From the NCBI RefSeq assembly GCF_035594125.1, contig NW_026973673.1, positions 408,501 through 472,500 on the forward strand: 64,000 nt of DNA, in the 5' to 3' direction. The first letter of the stretch is position 1. Each line of letters starts with the position of its first letter. Under the pieces are notes generated by a model. It saw only the letters and a list, made by a program, of their open reading frames with translations. It was not told where the DNA came from and did no database searches. This DNA comes from Scylla paramamosain (Eukaryota; Arthropoda; Malacostraca; Decapoda; Portunidae). Made by a program: the position numbers and the translations under genes. Shown one piece after another: positions 11,688-24,700 of this stretch.

Positions 11688-11725
11688 CAAGTTCACATAA
11701 TAAATATAACCTTCTATGACCTGTT

Positions 11726-11776
11726 ATGGAAGAAGAGAAGAAGAAGAAGAAAGGTATTTATTTTTTTTTAATCTGT

Positions 11777-11813
<37 letters not shown>

Positions 11814-11899
11814 GAAGAAGAAGAAGAAGAAGAAAAAAAAAAAAGAACGAAAACAACAACAATAGTACAACCACCACCACCACTCTATTATTATTACTA

Positions 11900-11962
<63 letters not shown>

Positions 11963-12056
11963 CAACAACAATAGTACCACCACCACCACCACCACCCCTC
12001 TTATTATTATTATTATTACCATTATCATTATTATTATCATTATTCCAGGTACCAGT
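11726..12056. repeat. Compound microsatellite block
   Basis: AAG repeats, (AC)n at 11,779-11,811, more AAG, CAC repeats, a long (TTA)n at 11,885-11,962, CAC again and ATT again. The parts are arranged roughly as a repeated module. Confidence 0.85.
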
Positions 12057-12123
12057 TCTTTCCATAAGTTAAACAAGATGTATTACAAGGGCGCTTACCT
12101 GTACCTGTTATCAATCTGCTCAT

Positions 12124-12126
<3 letters not shown>

Positions 12127-12172
<46 letters not shown>
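12127..12172. repeat. (CT)n microsatellite
   Basis: Pure CT run. The following 12,173-12,394 is A-rich with no coding signal. Confidence 0.9.
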
Positions 12173-12176
<4 letters not shown>

Positions 12177-12394
12177 AACAAAATATGAGTTACAAATTAT
12201 CATTACAAGCCCAAAGATTTTCAAATATAGCAGTAAACTTTTCAAAATATCAACATTACATTAAACTCAAAAAGGAAAAAAAATCTCTAAAAGACAAAAC
12301 AATTTAAAAACTAAGGGAAAAAAAATAAATAAATAAGTTCCCAAAATATATGCATCTTACTTAAAAAGTAATAAAAGATAATAATAAATTAATA

Positions 12395-14430
12395 TGAAGT
12401 GTTTTTAAGCAAGTTTAGAGAAGGTGTTGAGAGATATGTGCCAAGATATAAGGTAAAAGAAAATAAGAAAGTGTGGTTTAATGCAAAGTGTGCAGAGGCA
12501 AAAAAGAAGAAGGAGAGGGCATGGAAAAAAAATGAGGAAACAATGGAATGAGATAAATAGAGAAGAATACAGGACAGCTAGAAATGATTATGTTAAAATA
12601 AGAAGAGAAGAAGAAAGAAATTTTGAAAGAGATGTAGTTGGAAAGTGTAAAGAAGAACCCAAACTTTTCTATAGATATGTAAATGGAAAAATAGAGCATA
12701 GAGATACCATTACAAAGCTGAAGAAAAATGGAGAAATTTATGAAACCACACAAGAGATGGCCGAGATACTGAATAAAAGCTTCAAGTCTGTATTTACAAG
12801 AGAAACTGCCTTTGCATCACTGGGAGATGAGGAACAACAGAAAGGAATAGAAAACATACAAGTGGAAAGAAAAGAAATTAAAAGACTACTGGAAGAGCTA
12901 GATACTAGGAAGGCGATGGGACCAGACGAAGTAAATGGATGGATATTGAAAGAATGTAGGGAGGAATTGGAAGAACCAATATAGGAGATAATTAACAGTT
13001 CTTTGAAGGAGGGAAAAGTACCAAAGGAATGGAAGAGAGCAAATATAGTACCGTTATACAAAGGAGGTAATAAAATGGAACCACTGAATTACAGACCAGT
13101 CTCACTCACGAGTATTGTAAGTAAACTCTGTGAAATAGTCATTAAAAACAGATGGGTGTAATATCTTGAACAAGAAAATATAATAACAGAAAAACAATTC
13201 GGTTTCAGGAAAGAGACATCTTGCGTAACAAACTTACTGAGCTTTTATACAAGAGTAATAGATAAACTACAAGAGAGAGATGGTTGGGTTGATGCAGTCT
13301 ATTTAGATCTGAAAAAAGCTTTTGATACAGTTCCACATAAAAGTCTCATATGGAAACTGGAACATTGAGGAGGGCTAAAAGGAAAAATACTTGAGAGGAT
13401 GAAGGATTATCTCCAAGGTAGGGAAATGAGTACAGTAATCAGAGATAATAAATCAAGTTGGTGCGAAGTAACAAGCGGAGTACCACAAGGATCTGTGTTG
13501 GCACCTAAAATGTTTCAGGTCTATATAAATGATATGACGGTGGGTTTAAATAGCTATATTAACATGTTTGCAGATGATGCAAAATTGATGAAAGTAATAA
13601 AGAACCAAGAGGATTGTAAGGAACTACAGAGGGATATTGATAGAATTTATGAATGGAGTAAACGATGGAAATTAGAATTCAATATAAAGAAGTGCCATGT
13701 AATGGAGATGGGAAGAAGTAAAAGGAGACCTTCATGGGAGTATAAGATGGGAGGAATCACAATACCAAAGAGCAAAGAAGAAAAAGACTTAGGAGTAATA
13801 ATTCAAGACACGCTATCACCAGAAAAACACATCAATGGAATATTCGGCTCTACATATAATTTGCTAGCAAATATCAGGGTGGCATTTAATTACCTAGACA
13901 AAGAAATGATGAAGAAAATTATAACACACATGATACGCCCCAAACTGGAAAACGCAGCAGTGGTATGGTCTCCACACAAGAAGAAAGATATAAGGAAATT
14001 GGAAATGATACAAAGAATAGCTACGAAAATGATACCTGAATTGGAAGACCTAAGTTATGAGGAAAGACTGGAAGAAATTGGATTACCAACACTGCAAGAA
14101 AGAAGGGAAAGAGGAGACCTGATAACAATGTTCAAATTAATAAACAACATGGAGAAGATAGACAGAGATGACCTAGTTGTAAAAGTGGAGGAAGAAGATA
14201 GACGTACAAGAAGAACATATGGAGAAATTAAAGAAGAGTCATTGTTTGGGAGATATTAAAAAATACAGCTTTCTGCATCAAACGGTTGAAATATGGAATA
14301 ACTTAAAAGAAGAAGTGGTTGCGGCAAAGAGTGTGCACATGTTTAAAGAGAGATTAGATAAATTCGGGTATGGAGACAGGACTAATTGAGCCTTGGCTCG
14401 GACCCTGTACTATACAACTAGGTAAATACA
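12395..14430 (+). mobile_element. 5'-truncated CR1/L2-like LINE (reverse transcriptase)
   Basis: The reading runs from a coiled linker (KKVWFNAKCAEAKKKKERAW, partly frame-shifted) into a full reverse transcriptase. Landmarks are KAMGPDEVNGWILKEC, NYRPVSLTSIVSKLCE, QFGFRKETSC, LDLKKAFDTVPHKS, GVPQGSVLAPKMFQVYIND and the catalytic FADD (MFADDAKLM). The C-terminal part reads IRKLEMIQRIATKMIPELED. It is broken by stops at about 12,982, 13,160 and 13,367 and by a frameshift near 14,255. The endonuclease is absent, as expected of 5' truncation. The 3' end (gagccttggctcgg ... ctaggtaaatacac) matches the minus-strand copy ending near 52,023, which fixes the 3' boundary. Confidence 0.85.
13399..14259 (+). 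pseudogene. LINE reverse-transcriptase C-terminal open segment
   Basis: This is the longest surviving open stretch (about 286 codons) of the 12,395-14,430 element. It covers palm motifs C-E (GVPQGS, FADD, GVIIQDTLSPEKH) and the thumb. It is only part of a disrupted protein and has no start of its own. Confidence 0.8.
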
Positions 14431-17400
14431 CATTATTGCAAGAATGAAGGCTTCATATTTGAGAGAATCCAAGAAAAGTCGAGGATGGTGAGATGCTTGA
14501 ATGATATAACAAATACAGCTTCCCACAAAGAAATGTTAATATATCTGGAGGAGTAGAGTAGAAAAAGAGGAGATAATAATGGGGACATGAAAAAAAGATT
14601 AATTATAAATACAGACACAAATGTGACTCAAACTTTGCATATTACTGCAACTAAATAAAAAAAATAAAAAAAAGAATTCTTGGCAATTATCAGGGAACAT
14701 ATATCATACCAAGAAGACATCACACATTCCTGTACATCCCTACTTACTGCAGTATAAAGTTTCAACCAAATGTATTTTCCTTGCCTTTCAAGATGCCACT
14801 TCAAGATGAAAAAATACCCACCATTCATCCACTAATTTATTTAACTATCTCTTTTAATTAACAACAATATTACTCATTATCTTATATTTGTAGAGTTAAG
14901 TAATCAATATGGTGTAGTAGCAATAAGCTCCCATCATGACTTGTGTGGGAATTGCTGAGTGAACTTTACCATTCCCTCCCCAAGCAAAGAAAAGATGGTC
15001 ACATTCCTTAAGGTGGCTCCCTACTACCTGTGATCCTCTGTGGCTATGGGTATAAAATCCAAAATCCATTAATCATAGGCCACAAAATTCTGACCACCTG
15101 GTGACTACCTTCCTTCCCCTACAACTTTCTCTCATGATCAAATACTGTGCACAACATTCTTATAATATACGAGTATGATGAAGCTTTCCATCCTTCAGCA
15201 TGCTACCTTTTGGGGGAAAACTAATAATTCAACATTTTTATAATCTATGATGAAGCTCTCTGTCCTTCAGCCTTTTTTAGTGAAGATTTTACTTATTTAT
15301 TACACACAAGTTAAAGTCCATGATGAAAAATACAAATAAGTACAGAAATACAAGGCATAAATTTAAGAACACAAGACAAGAATACATAGGAAATGCACAT
15401 AATTGAAAACTTTAAGAAGAAGAAATTCCTTTCTGGTCAAGCCCAAGTGAAGACAAAGCAGATAGTAGAGAAAAATATTAGCACCACCTTTTGCTTCTGC
15501 CATTGTCCCACCTCTTCCCAACATGACTGAAATGGCCCCAAATAATGGCTGATGTAAGGACAAAGTGACAGGTGGGAGGAGCAAGGCAGGGTCCTAATGA
15601 CGCGCTGCCACACACCAACATTGCCCCCTCAGCCCAACCTTCCACTCACAGCCTTATCATCATCCTTTCCTCAACACATCCATTGCCTTTCCCATCCCAG
15701 AGTAAGCTACATTGAGAGCTTAACCAATGTACCCTGTGTCTGTCAGAAATGGAAAGATAATAGTGGCCAGACACACTCTCTTTCCACAGTCTTACCACCA
15801 TCCTTTCCTCAACCATCCGTTATCTTTCCCTTCCCCATTTAAACTGCACTGACAACTTAACCAATGTACCCTGCATCTGTCACAAATGGAATCATCATAA
15901 TACTAAGTCATATTCTCCTTGCACATCCCTGCTAAGAGGATGCTCTGCACAAGAGATATCTTAATGCCATATAAATAGCATTAACTGTATGATATAATGG
16001 TAACTTTATAGGAAAGAGGCAAACAAATCTCTTCATTGGAAAATCCAACAAAAAAATTTAATAATAATTTTTCTTTTAATTTTTGCTTTTGCCTTTTCTC
16101 TTTGATGCAGAAAAATTCAAGACATAAAAATTATCTTGATATTCATAAGTAATCATATTGCATAACTCAAAAAGCATAGTAACTACATATAAAAATTAAT
16201 ATAGAGCCAAGTACTTCCATAAAATATTTAATATTATTAATAAAAACAAGTCTACTCTTCACAAGCAACCATAAGACCAAAGCACAATAAAGAACCACAA
16301 TCTGAACCTCAATACTGAATTTCCAATATAGAATTAAACAAATTGAAATGGAACTAAAATTTACCAAACAGCCCAAGTGCCAGAAAAGATAAGCAGCGAC
16401 TCCCTCCAGCGTCTGTCATGAACACTCATGATTAATGGTGCCTGCCCATCGCTTACCAAATGCCCTAACCCAACCCACCACTCTCCCCTCCCTCTCCCTA
16501 TGCCAGACTCTCTCTCTCTCTCTCTCTCTCAGGACAGCAGCTGCCTCAATATGGGTAATGTATTGAAAGAGGTACATGGTAATCCAGCCACACTGGAAAC
16601 AATGGTGCATTCCCATTATAGAGAGAAAAGATGTTGATAATGGAAATATGCTTCAATAAATGGCATCCTTTTAATAATCCTCATATTCTTTGCTGGATTA
16701 AATCTGTAACTTAGGTTTACAGCTACATCTATTTAAATATCTATCTATCTATCTATCTATCTGTCCAGACCTGATGCCTATTCCTTAGAAACATCCTTTG
16801 GAAATAGCAATGGGAGAAGAGTCTTAATGTATTCTCATCCCTGCATTCCTTCCTTTCATGGCCATAATCCTCTTTATCCCTTTCCCTCACACTCAAGCAC
16901 CTTGTATATCTCTACTGGAGGTACAATGGTTAAGCATCTCTTTACTAATGACTCCATGTACAGCTAAGCAATATTACTTGTGATGGTAATAAAAAATGTT
17001 AAAAAGAAAATAGAAGAAAGAACTTGATATAGTATGAAGTTTTTACAATTAAATATCTCATTTTTATTAGATAACATCTGTAGCTTATCACAAACAGCCT
17101 GATAAGGGCCAATAAATATGCTGTTGCTGTCCTCCCTTCATCTAGCTGTGTGTAAATGCAATGCAATATTTAGCTTCACTGTACAAGAAAAGGACTCCTC
17201 TCCCATTCTGAGTATTTCATCAATATACTGTAATACTGCACATGGTGAAATGCTGAAGGTCAAGCCAAGTGAGATAAAATAGCCTTGGAGACCTGCTGTG
17301 ATGTTGGGGAGTCCAAGAGTCCATCCTGGCTACAAGTTAATAACCTGCTAACCATTAATCTCAGTGAAGTCAGGTTATCAAACTCACTTTAATCAAGTAT

Positions 17401-18180
17401 TGAACCTCCCAGATTTTTTTTCTGTGACCCCTTTTACAGCGGCCAAATGGAAGTCCTTATTGAAATTCATTACCTAAGAGTCCTTCATTTATCACCTGTC
17501 ACTCCCTCCAGAAAACCACTTATGCTACACTTAATGTTGCATACGTTTGCTAACTCTAATTCCTTAGCAACATACCTGCCTTATTAATTTCTTGACAAAC
17601 TACAACTACTCTGTATTTATTATTTTCATTTAAATATTAAAGAACAATTGAAAAGAAAATGAATTTATATATCCATACAGTTATGAACCTTACATATAAC
17701 TATCCCAAGACCCATTTTGTCCATCTATCCTAGCTATACTGAGTCTGCATTATTAAAATATTTAGATGTACTAGTTTTTTGTTAAATAGCATCACCATTA
17801 TTCTGTTTTAACAATGCATGGCATCTGTGAACTTATTATAAAAAACATGAACATTTTAAAAACTTGCTATGGAATTTGTGGTGTGGTGGTGGTGGACAAA
17901 GGTAACACAAAGGGCCAATCCCTGGATGGGCTAGGCAGCTGCTGTCTCCACCTGAGGAGTGGCAGCTCCTATTGTCACCCACAGCACCCTCCACAATGCC
18001 TGTTTATTAACACTACAACACACCACACCCTCTCCACCCCTCAGGATTCACAGCCCTGCACCTTTAATATATAGTACTATATATTTTGTATTATATGTAT
18101 GTGGCATTACATATCATATGCTAGTGCTGTGTTTTTGAACATTGAAATCTTTCCTGATACACTGAAGTATTTTCTGTGAT
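14431..18180. other. Unassigned DNA with small repeats
   Basis: No supported gene. Features seen: two copies of a roughly 130-bp unit at 15,650-15,895 ('accatcctttcctcaac', 'ttaaccaatgtaccctg'); a (CT)n run at 16,507-16,531; an (ATCT)n run at about 16,737-16,761. On the minus strand an AATAAA at 15,296-15,301 follows an open but unrecognised stretch (15,363-15,584), which could be a 3' untranslated region. The latter is speculative. Confidence 0.4.
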
Positions 18181-18182
18181 TG

Positions 18183-18185
<3 letters not shown>

Positions 18186-18271
<86 letters not shown>
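18186..18271. repeat. (CT)n microsatellite
   Basis: Uninterrupted CT run of about 85 bp. Confidence 0.9.
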
Positions 18272-18275
<4 letters not shown>

Positions 18276-19177
18276 ACCACAACAGGTGATACAAGTCTTC
18301 AGTGTACACTAATAATCGTGGTCAGCTGCACAAAGGTGATAGTCTCACCTTTGTCCTCAAGCTCATGAAATAATGATAGATGATCCAAGGTTCAAATAAT
18401 CTCAACCTTAATAACCTATTCCAGCTACATTATCATTTACTGGTAGAGTACTTATTATATGGCCATAGTTTTTTTTCTTCCTTTCTTTCCATATTCAAAA
18501 TTTTTATGTGCATTTCCTTCCTTATACCAGCCAGTGACAAGACAGTAATGAGTCATTGTATAATGAAACTGCTTATCCCACACCACCTGGACACAGCATA
18601 GTCACAGTGAGGGACAGGTAGCAGAGTGAAGCCAGGGACTGGGAGGTGGTGAGAAATAAAGCTGAGATAAACGAGGAGGAAAGGACAAAACATATGAACC
18701 GTTCTGTATATGAGTTAACAAAGACTCCTGCAATAAGGAGATAAATCACATTCTATTTGATCATATGTACTTATGTATGTACTATGCAGACAAGTTAGAA
18801 TGGCTCTGTCATTTCTATCACCCTGAGATAAGGCAGATAAGAATTTTTTTTTTATTAAATAAACTGCACTCATGAACATACTGAACTGAAAAATCAAAAT
18901 TGGCTCTGTCCTTTCTATCTACCTATATATCAAGTTTAGATCCTCCTTAACATAACCAAAAAAAAGCAACACCATGTTTATAAACATATTTACAATTACA
19001 CTCACAAGCATTCTCCCATATCTTAACTCTGCATCTTAGTCTTAGATAACAAATATATTTTTCCTTCCTATCTATCTCTATATCAGGCTGATGTCTCCCT
19101 TAAGGTAGCCATACTTATTTTTACATCCACAAGCATTAATTTCTTCATGTTTTAGCCAGTAAATCTTAGTCTTTCCT
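18272..19177. other. Unassigned A/T-rich DNA
   Basis: Nothing recognised. Two short related phrases ('tggctctgtc...tttctat') at about 18,801 and 18,901 suggest a small local duplication. Confidence 0.35.
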
Positions 19178-19290
19178 AACCTTATTATACTCTGTTTCAC
19201 CAATGCTGTCACAGTGATTCTGCCAAGAGCAGGTAATTGAACATGGTAACACTGCCACTGACTGATGCTTCCACTCACTGATCAGTTTAC
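19178..19290 (-). repeat. Dispersed repeat shared with 39.7 kb
   Basis: The conceptual minus-strand translation SQWQCYHVQLPALGRITVTA corresponds to GQWPCYHVLVSSAGKTIITD on the plus strand near 39,720. A shorter version lies at 37,450-37,545. It is an unnamed interspersed repeat; conservation at DNA level rather than protein function is the likely reason for the match. Confidence 0.5.
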
Positions 19291-19482
19291 ACATTCTCTA
19301 CCGGCATGACGTGCTGGCTAATCCACAGTGACGGGTGATTGATATCTTACAGGTTACCAAGGTTACCAAGGATGACTTAGTGGTGGGGCATATGAGGCAA
19401 ATGCAATGCTGCTAGAGTGAAGTACAATACTGTTTCCTTATGAGATAACACTGTGCATGAAATTTCATATAATTTTCAAATC

Positions 19483-19716
19483 AGTACAGTCCCCTCCACT
19501 TCCATGTTCATCACTTAGCACTGCCAATGTTGTGAACCACCTGCTTTCACTCATACCTCAGACAAATCTCATCAATCCCTCCATCACCCTCCCTCTTACT
19601 CATAACGAGTGGAACGTGTCTTGGCTGTAAGTCGAATCAGGTGCAGTGGTTCACAGCAGACAATTCACACACTGGCAATGCTAAGTGATGAACATGGAAG
19701 TAGAGGGAACTGTACT
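19483..19716. mobile_element. Foldback (MITE-like) element
   Basis: The left end 'agtacagtcccctccacttc' recurs in reverse complement at the right end (tagagggaactgtact). Pairing continues inward through 'catgttcatcacttagca' on the left, giving arms of roughly 65-75 bp in a 234-bp element. No protein is encoded. Target duplications were not identified. Confidence 0.6.
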
Positions 19717-19804
19717 TCAAGCTGGCTGAAGTTCTGGCTATTTCACATTCATATAATATATATGGAGATAACTAGTAATCATAAGGCAAAGTGTGCCATC
19801 ATAA

Positions 19805-20030
19805 TGAAGCAGCAACCTCATTGTGCACTGCTGTGCTAAACCCAATCATGTCATCTGCTCATTTCTATTAGTTATAGTCAAGATTCCCTTCTGTGGTAGG
19901 AAGACACATAAAACAGCAACCTCACTGTGCACTGCTGTGCTAAACCCGATCATGTCATCTGCTCATTTCCATTGGTTATAGTCAAGATTCCCTTCTGTGG
20001 CAGGAAGATATAGCCTCATTGTGCACTTTA
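19805..20030. repeat. Tandem duplication, about 108-bp unit
   Basis: Two copies containing 'gcactgctgtgctaaaccc' and 'atagtcaagattcccttctg', with a partial third copy, differing by a few substitutions. Confidence 0.75.
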
Positions 20031-20209
20031 CAGCTACCTTGAAAAAAATACTGCTTGTTTTAGAAAAGGTAACTGAGAGGGGTGCAGTGAAAGGAGAGGG
20101 AATTTCTCTTCAGTATTTTTGTTTCTACAATAAGACAAGGCATCTTGTATGTGTCTTGACCTGGCTACCCTCTTCAAGGAGGATGCCAACTAGGTGGGAA
20201 GATATAGGT

Positions 20210-21033
20210 GATTAAGACCATATGAGGTAGCCTGTTTTAAACAGCTTAGGTTTGTAAGTTGCTGTGGATGGAAGAATATGTGCATGAATGAAAATTAGAA
20301 TGAATGATGCAAGAAAGGTGTGGGGAAGACTGAAAACTGTATATATATATGGATGTATTTTACCTCCAATGAATGCAAAGAAAACTTGTAGGATGGGGTA
20401 TTAGTGGTGACTATATTTAATGAAACTGAAACATGACATTTGGAAACCAAGGAGAGGGAAAATGAGTGTCACTGAGATGAGATATCTGAGGGTATGTCTG
20501 GAGTAGCACATAAGGATTGAATAATGAATCAGTTGTGAACAATGAAATGTGAAGGATAACTGTGTGGAAAGAGAATAGGCTGACTGAGTAGAGCAGAAAG
20601 TGTAATGACAATAACATGCCTTCCCTTTGGAGCATCAGAAAAACAATTGAAAAATATATCTGAAGGTGGGACAAATATTTCTACCATGAAGTATAAAGTG
20701 CAGTGCCTTGGACATCAGGACCATAAGCAATTCCAGTCCCAAACAATATGAGGGGCTTTATACCTCCTATCACTAATGGTTTGGGCATGCTGAGAGGAAG
20801 AACAGGGCTAAGTGGTGAGGATGTGTGAGGTGTAAGGCTGAGAAGAGAACCAGAAATGAAATGGACAGATGGTGTGAAGAGCATCATATGTAAGAGGGAT
20901 ATCTGTGAAACAAAGAAGAGGTCATGTTTATTAGTGATGAATGCACAAACAGAGATGCTGCATTAAGGATCAGATCAAGAGAAGGATCTTTTCACCACAT
21001 ACCACTCCAGAATGTTACACTCAGACTATGGAT
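20210..21033 (+). repeat. Left arm of a large, almost perfect inverted repeat
   Basis: 824 bp that recur in reverse complement at 27,371-28,216. Differences found by eye are a 21-bp tandem duplication and a one-base insertion in the right arm, plus at least one substitution (position about 20,989). The arm contains a LINE C-terminal tail (20,410-20,890) and the first about 30 codons of the Cdc25-like copy. It breaks exactly at 'actatggat', where the two copies diverge. Confidence 0.9.
20410..20890 (+). mobile_element. Decayed LINE C-terminal tail inside the left arm
   Basis: Scattered plus-strand phrases resemble the end of RTE-type proteins. One is SVTEMRYLRVCLE (compare AAEMRVLRMIRGVTR at 30,379). 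Another is WFGHAERKNRAKW followed by a REPEMKWTD-like piece (compare RWYGHVQRMEDT at 30,507). Stops are frequent. The same tail is present in the right arm on the minus strand. The unrelated-looking 68-residue minus-strand frame here is only its complement. Confidence 0.55.
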
Positions 21034-21381
21034 ATGAAGCCACTGAAAGTGGATACTTTCTTTAATGTCTCCCATACAGAGGCTACAGCTCTCCTTACAA
21101 CAAAGGAGAATCAAATGTCTCCAGCAGTTCACCATGAGAAAGCAAAGAAGAGAATGAGGAAGTAGATTTTAATGTAGAGATGGAAGGAGTACCAGACTTG
21201 AAATTGGCTCATTCTATCAGGAGTAAGGAACAAGCCAGGAGCAGCCAATTTCACCATCAAACCAAGCCAATCCTCCCTTTCCAAAATACTAAGTTAAGAT
21301 CAACCTTGTCATCTGCATCTGCCAAGCAGCACAGACTTCACTCTTTCTGCAGGACTCTGAATCATGAATCATTAATGAAAG

Positions 21382-21477
<96 letters not shown>

Positions 21478-21690
21478 TGTTAGCCAGCTTATGCCTTGAT
21501 CCAAACCTTCAACACCAAGATATCCAAGAGTATGGAGCATTACCAATATCTTCAGCAGATTGTCAATGTGCCTGAGACACTGGAAGAGGTATTTATGAAG
21601 AAATCTAAGCATTAATAGGTGAACTGACATTCCACAAGACCATACCATACTCATTCTGATTAAAAGACCCTGCAACTGTGCATCACAGAC
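20941..21690 (+). pseudogene. Cdc25/String-like phosphatase pseudogene, left copy
   Basis: Cdc25 phosphatases activate cyclin-dependent kinases by removing inhibitory phosphates; the catalytic domain is a rhodanese fold. Here the arm-encoded start (SPHTTPECYTQTMD) is followed by a variable-region piece (KENQMSPAVHHEKAKK), then AKQHRLHSFCRTLNHESLMK. A (GA)n insertion follows, then a rhodanese-domain remnant: VNVPETLEEVFMKKSKH and, after a frameshift, DIPQDHTILI. The second pair corresponds to the segment just before the catalytic HC(X)5R loop, but the loop itself is not seen. Sequence homology ends near the LINE 3' tail at 21,711. Stops, a frameshift, the microsatellite and truncation mark it as dead. 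Its middle differs from the right copy, so it is a separate paralogue rather than a simple duplicate. Confidence 0.65.
21385..21474. repeat. (GA)n microsatellite within the left Cdc25-like copy
   Basis: About 90 bp of pure GA, placed after the piece ending NHESLMKA and before the rhodanese remnant. Confidence 0.9.
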
Positions 21691-21710
21691 ATAAACAGGC
21701 ATTCATGAGC

Positions 21711-24700
21711 ATAATAATAATAATAATAATAATAATTGATGGTTTATTGATCAAGAAAGCTTTACAAAGTCATTTATAAAACGTCATGTCTTGATTTACA
21801 ACAAGTGCGTATCTATTTAGGTAGCTACATGAAAGGTAAAATAAGCTCAAGAAGCTGCTAAAATAAATATAAAACATGTACATAGGTATTTACAAGGCAT
21901 TGAGTTTAGAGACAATATATGGTATTGGAGAGTTCTGGTATCTTGAGGTCCTACACCTTACTGACTGCAAGAGTTGACTACCTCTCCTTGTTTCCCTACC
22001 ATGGACATCATGCAAGGTCTGTGGCAACATATTTCTGAGCTCGGGTGAGTTGAGCAGTCCCCGTCCAAAATTTATTGTTGCTGCTTCTCGTTGCTTGTGT
22101 AATGATTCTGTACCAAGTAATTGCAATGCATGGTTGTAGTTCAGATAGGCCTCACCCAATATGATTCTAAAGCAACGCTTTTGAAGTTTTTCAAGTGAAT
22201 TATGCTGTGCACGCGTGAGACCTGGGTGCCATACAGGTGCAGCATATTCTAGGACAGTTCTTATGTACCATGTGTATAGTATGAACATTACATTTGGACT
22301 AAAAGAAAATTGTCTTGCTCGATATAGGATAAAAAGGAGACTGCTAGCTCTACTGACAATGTGAGTGATATGATCGTTCCAAGTAAGATCTGAATTAATG
22401 TGAACCCCAAGTAGCTTGCAAGAGTGTACTATCGGGAGTTCGTATCCATTTAATTTAAGTAGTGGGAAAACGATAGGTCTTTTGGGTGGGCACACAATCA
22501 TTACTTCACATTTAAGGGGGTTTGGGCACATCTTAATAACTTCACAATCCCGAGCTAATTTATCCAAGGTATTTTGCATTGTGAAAGTTACTGTATTTTC
22601 TACATCTACTATTTCCATTATAGTTAAATCATCAACATATTTGACATGAATTGGGGAATTTCTGCATAGTCTGTTAATAACAGCCAAGAAAATAATGGGA
22701 CCAAGACGTGTCCCCTGAGGTACTCCACATGTTATCATATCATAATCAGAAATAATATCATCATATCTAACCCTATGTTTTCTGTTTGATAAAAAGTTTG
22801 CCACAAACATGAGCAATGAAGGTCTACATCCTAATAAAAATAGTTCTGTTAAAGCTACAGTATGGTCAATATAATCAAATGCTTTTTTAAAATCAATCAA
22901 AACAATATGTGCTATTTTCTTAGGTACATCAAGGCCCTTTAAAACTGAGTTTAAAAGCATGACTAGACAGTGACTGGTAGATTTACCTTTAAGGTTTCCA
23001 TACTGAAATGGGTCTAAATTGGGACGAATGTCTTCTAATACCAACACAGCTACATACCCTTCCAATATTTTGCCCAAGTCCGGTGTGAGTGACAATGGTC
23101 GTAAATCTCCTAGCTGGGAAATTACCTTTTTCTTGGGTAAAGCTACTATTGTCGCTTCTTTCCATCTACTGGGAAAGATGCCATTGCTCAGACAAAGGTT
23201 GTATACATAAGTGAGGGGTAGGCTAATTTCATAGGCAAATTCCTTAATGAGCCTCTTTGGTAATGATCCAGGTGGAGAAGCTTTTGTAATCTTAAGTTGT
23301 TTTAATGATTTGTACACACTGATACGATCTATTGAAGTGGTGTCACTGATTGGTAAAAAACTAGGTAGTTGTGAATGGTCAAGTGATGGGAGGGTTGTGC
23401 ATATATTGGTAAAATGTTGCTTGATTTTTTCTCCAATAATCTGAGTATCTAAATGATCTAAAAAAGGGATATTAAGTTTCTTTTTCTGAGTTCCTAGTAT
23501 GCATCTTAAATTCTTGGAGAAATGTACAGAATTTATGTTATTTTCCTCAATACTGAGTGCTGTTGCCTTTTTTGCTGCTTTTATTTCGGCTTTTACTCTA
23601 AGGTATAACAACCTCCACTTGCCCATCCTGCCCCTGCTGTAAGCACGACGTCTCTGGTCCATAAGCCGGAGTATCCTGGCGGTTATCCACGGTTTGTTTT
23701 CCCGCCGCATTCGCTGCTGCTGCTCCGGGAAGTGTACCTCGTACTGCTGCCTCACCATGCCCTCCAACAAGTCCGCCGCCTCGTCCACGTCCTGCACACT
23801 TAGTACGGCACTCCAGTCCTCTGCCGTGATCCACTGACCGAAGCTTCGGACGGATGAGTCGAGGAATGGCCGGTACACCCTCACAGTATAGGGTGGTGGG
23901 GCGGGTGGCGCCTCGGGTTGACACAGCACACACAGATGTCTACTAAGTCCTATGGGTGGATGAACACTACTGGTTGTGTAAAATTCTGCATCCGTCAGAA
24001 TAAGGTCAATCATTGAATTACCGTGTGTTGGCTGATTAACTATGCATCTGAGTTCTAAGTTGGTCATAATGTTAGCGACGTTCAGATTGTTACAGTCCCC
24101 CATAATAACTGTACGCATGTCAGTATAGTTGGAGCGTAAAGTGTCCGTGGTTGTAATAAGATGCTCCACAAGATCGTCGTGTGAGGCTGCCGCAGGGGGA
24201 TGGTATACACAGCACACACACAACCGTTTTATTTGTTGGGCAAATTTTTGTTCAATAACAACCCATACACACTCGACGTTTTCCGGCACTGCAATTTCAA
24301 TGTTTTTGGTCACGAAAGTATCCTTCACGTAAAGTGCTACTCCCCCACCTCTTGAGACACGATCCTTATGAAAAAGTTCATAACCTGGTAAAGAATACTG
24401 ATGAGCTGGCTTGTTTTCCGAGAACCAGGTCTCGCTGACGCCAACAATGTCCGGTTGAAGCTTTCGAACTTGCGCATAAAATTCCTCGTATACATTTGTG
24501 AGGCTTTGTGGGTTGGTGATAAGTAGTGCGGGTGGTGCTCGTGCTTTGTGTTTGTCTATTTTCACAATAGGTGGCGTTATCAACACTCGTGATTCATTGG
24601 GTTTCACTTCCGTTTCATTTTTTTCACTACGGTTCGTAACTCTTGTCAAAATGTTTCGTCTAATATGCTTACCTCCCCTTCTACCTCTATTTCTATATAT

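Noticed and set aside
11724..12065. Frames rich in His, Leu or Ile
   Set aside because: Pure microsatellite translation.
18690..18900. Short minus-strand frame suggesting a small protein
   Set aside because: Contains local duplication and no family signal.
20681..20887. 68-residue frame identical to one at 27,538-27,744
   Set aside because: It is the complement of a decayed LINE tail inside the inverted arms; identity comes from the duplication, not protein constraint.
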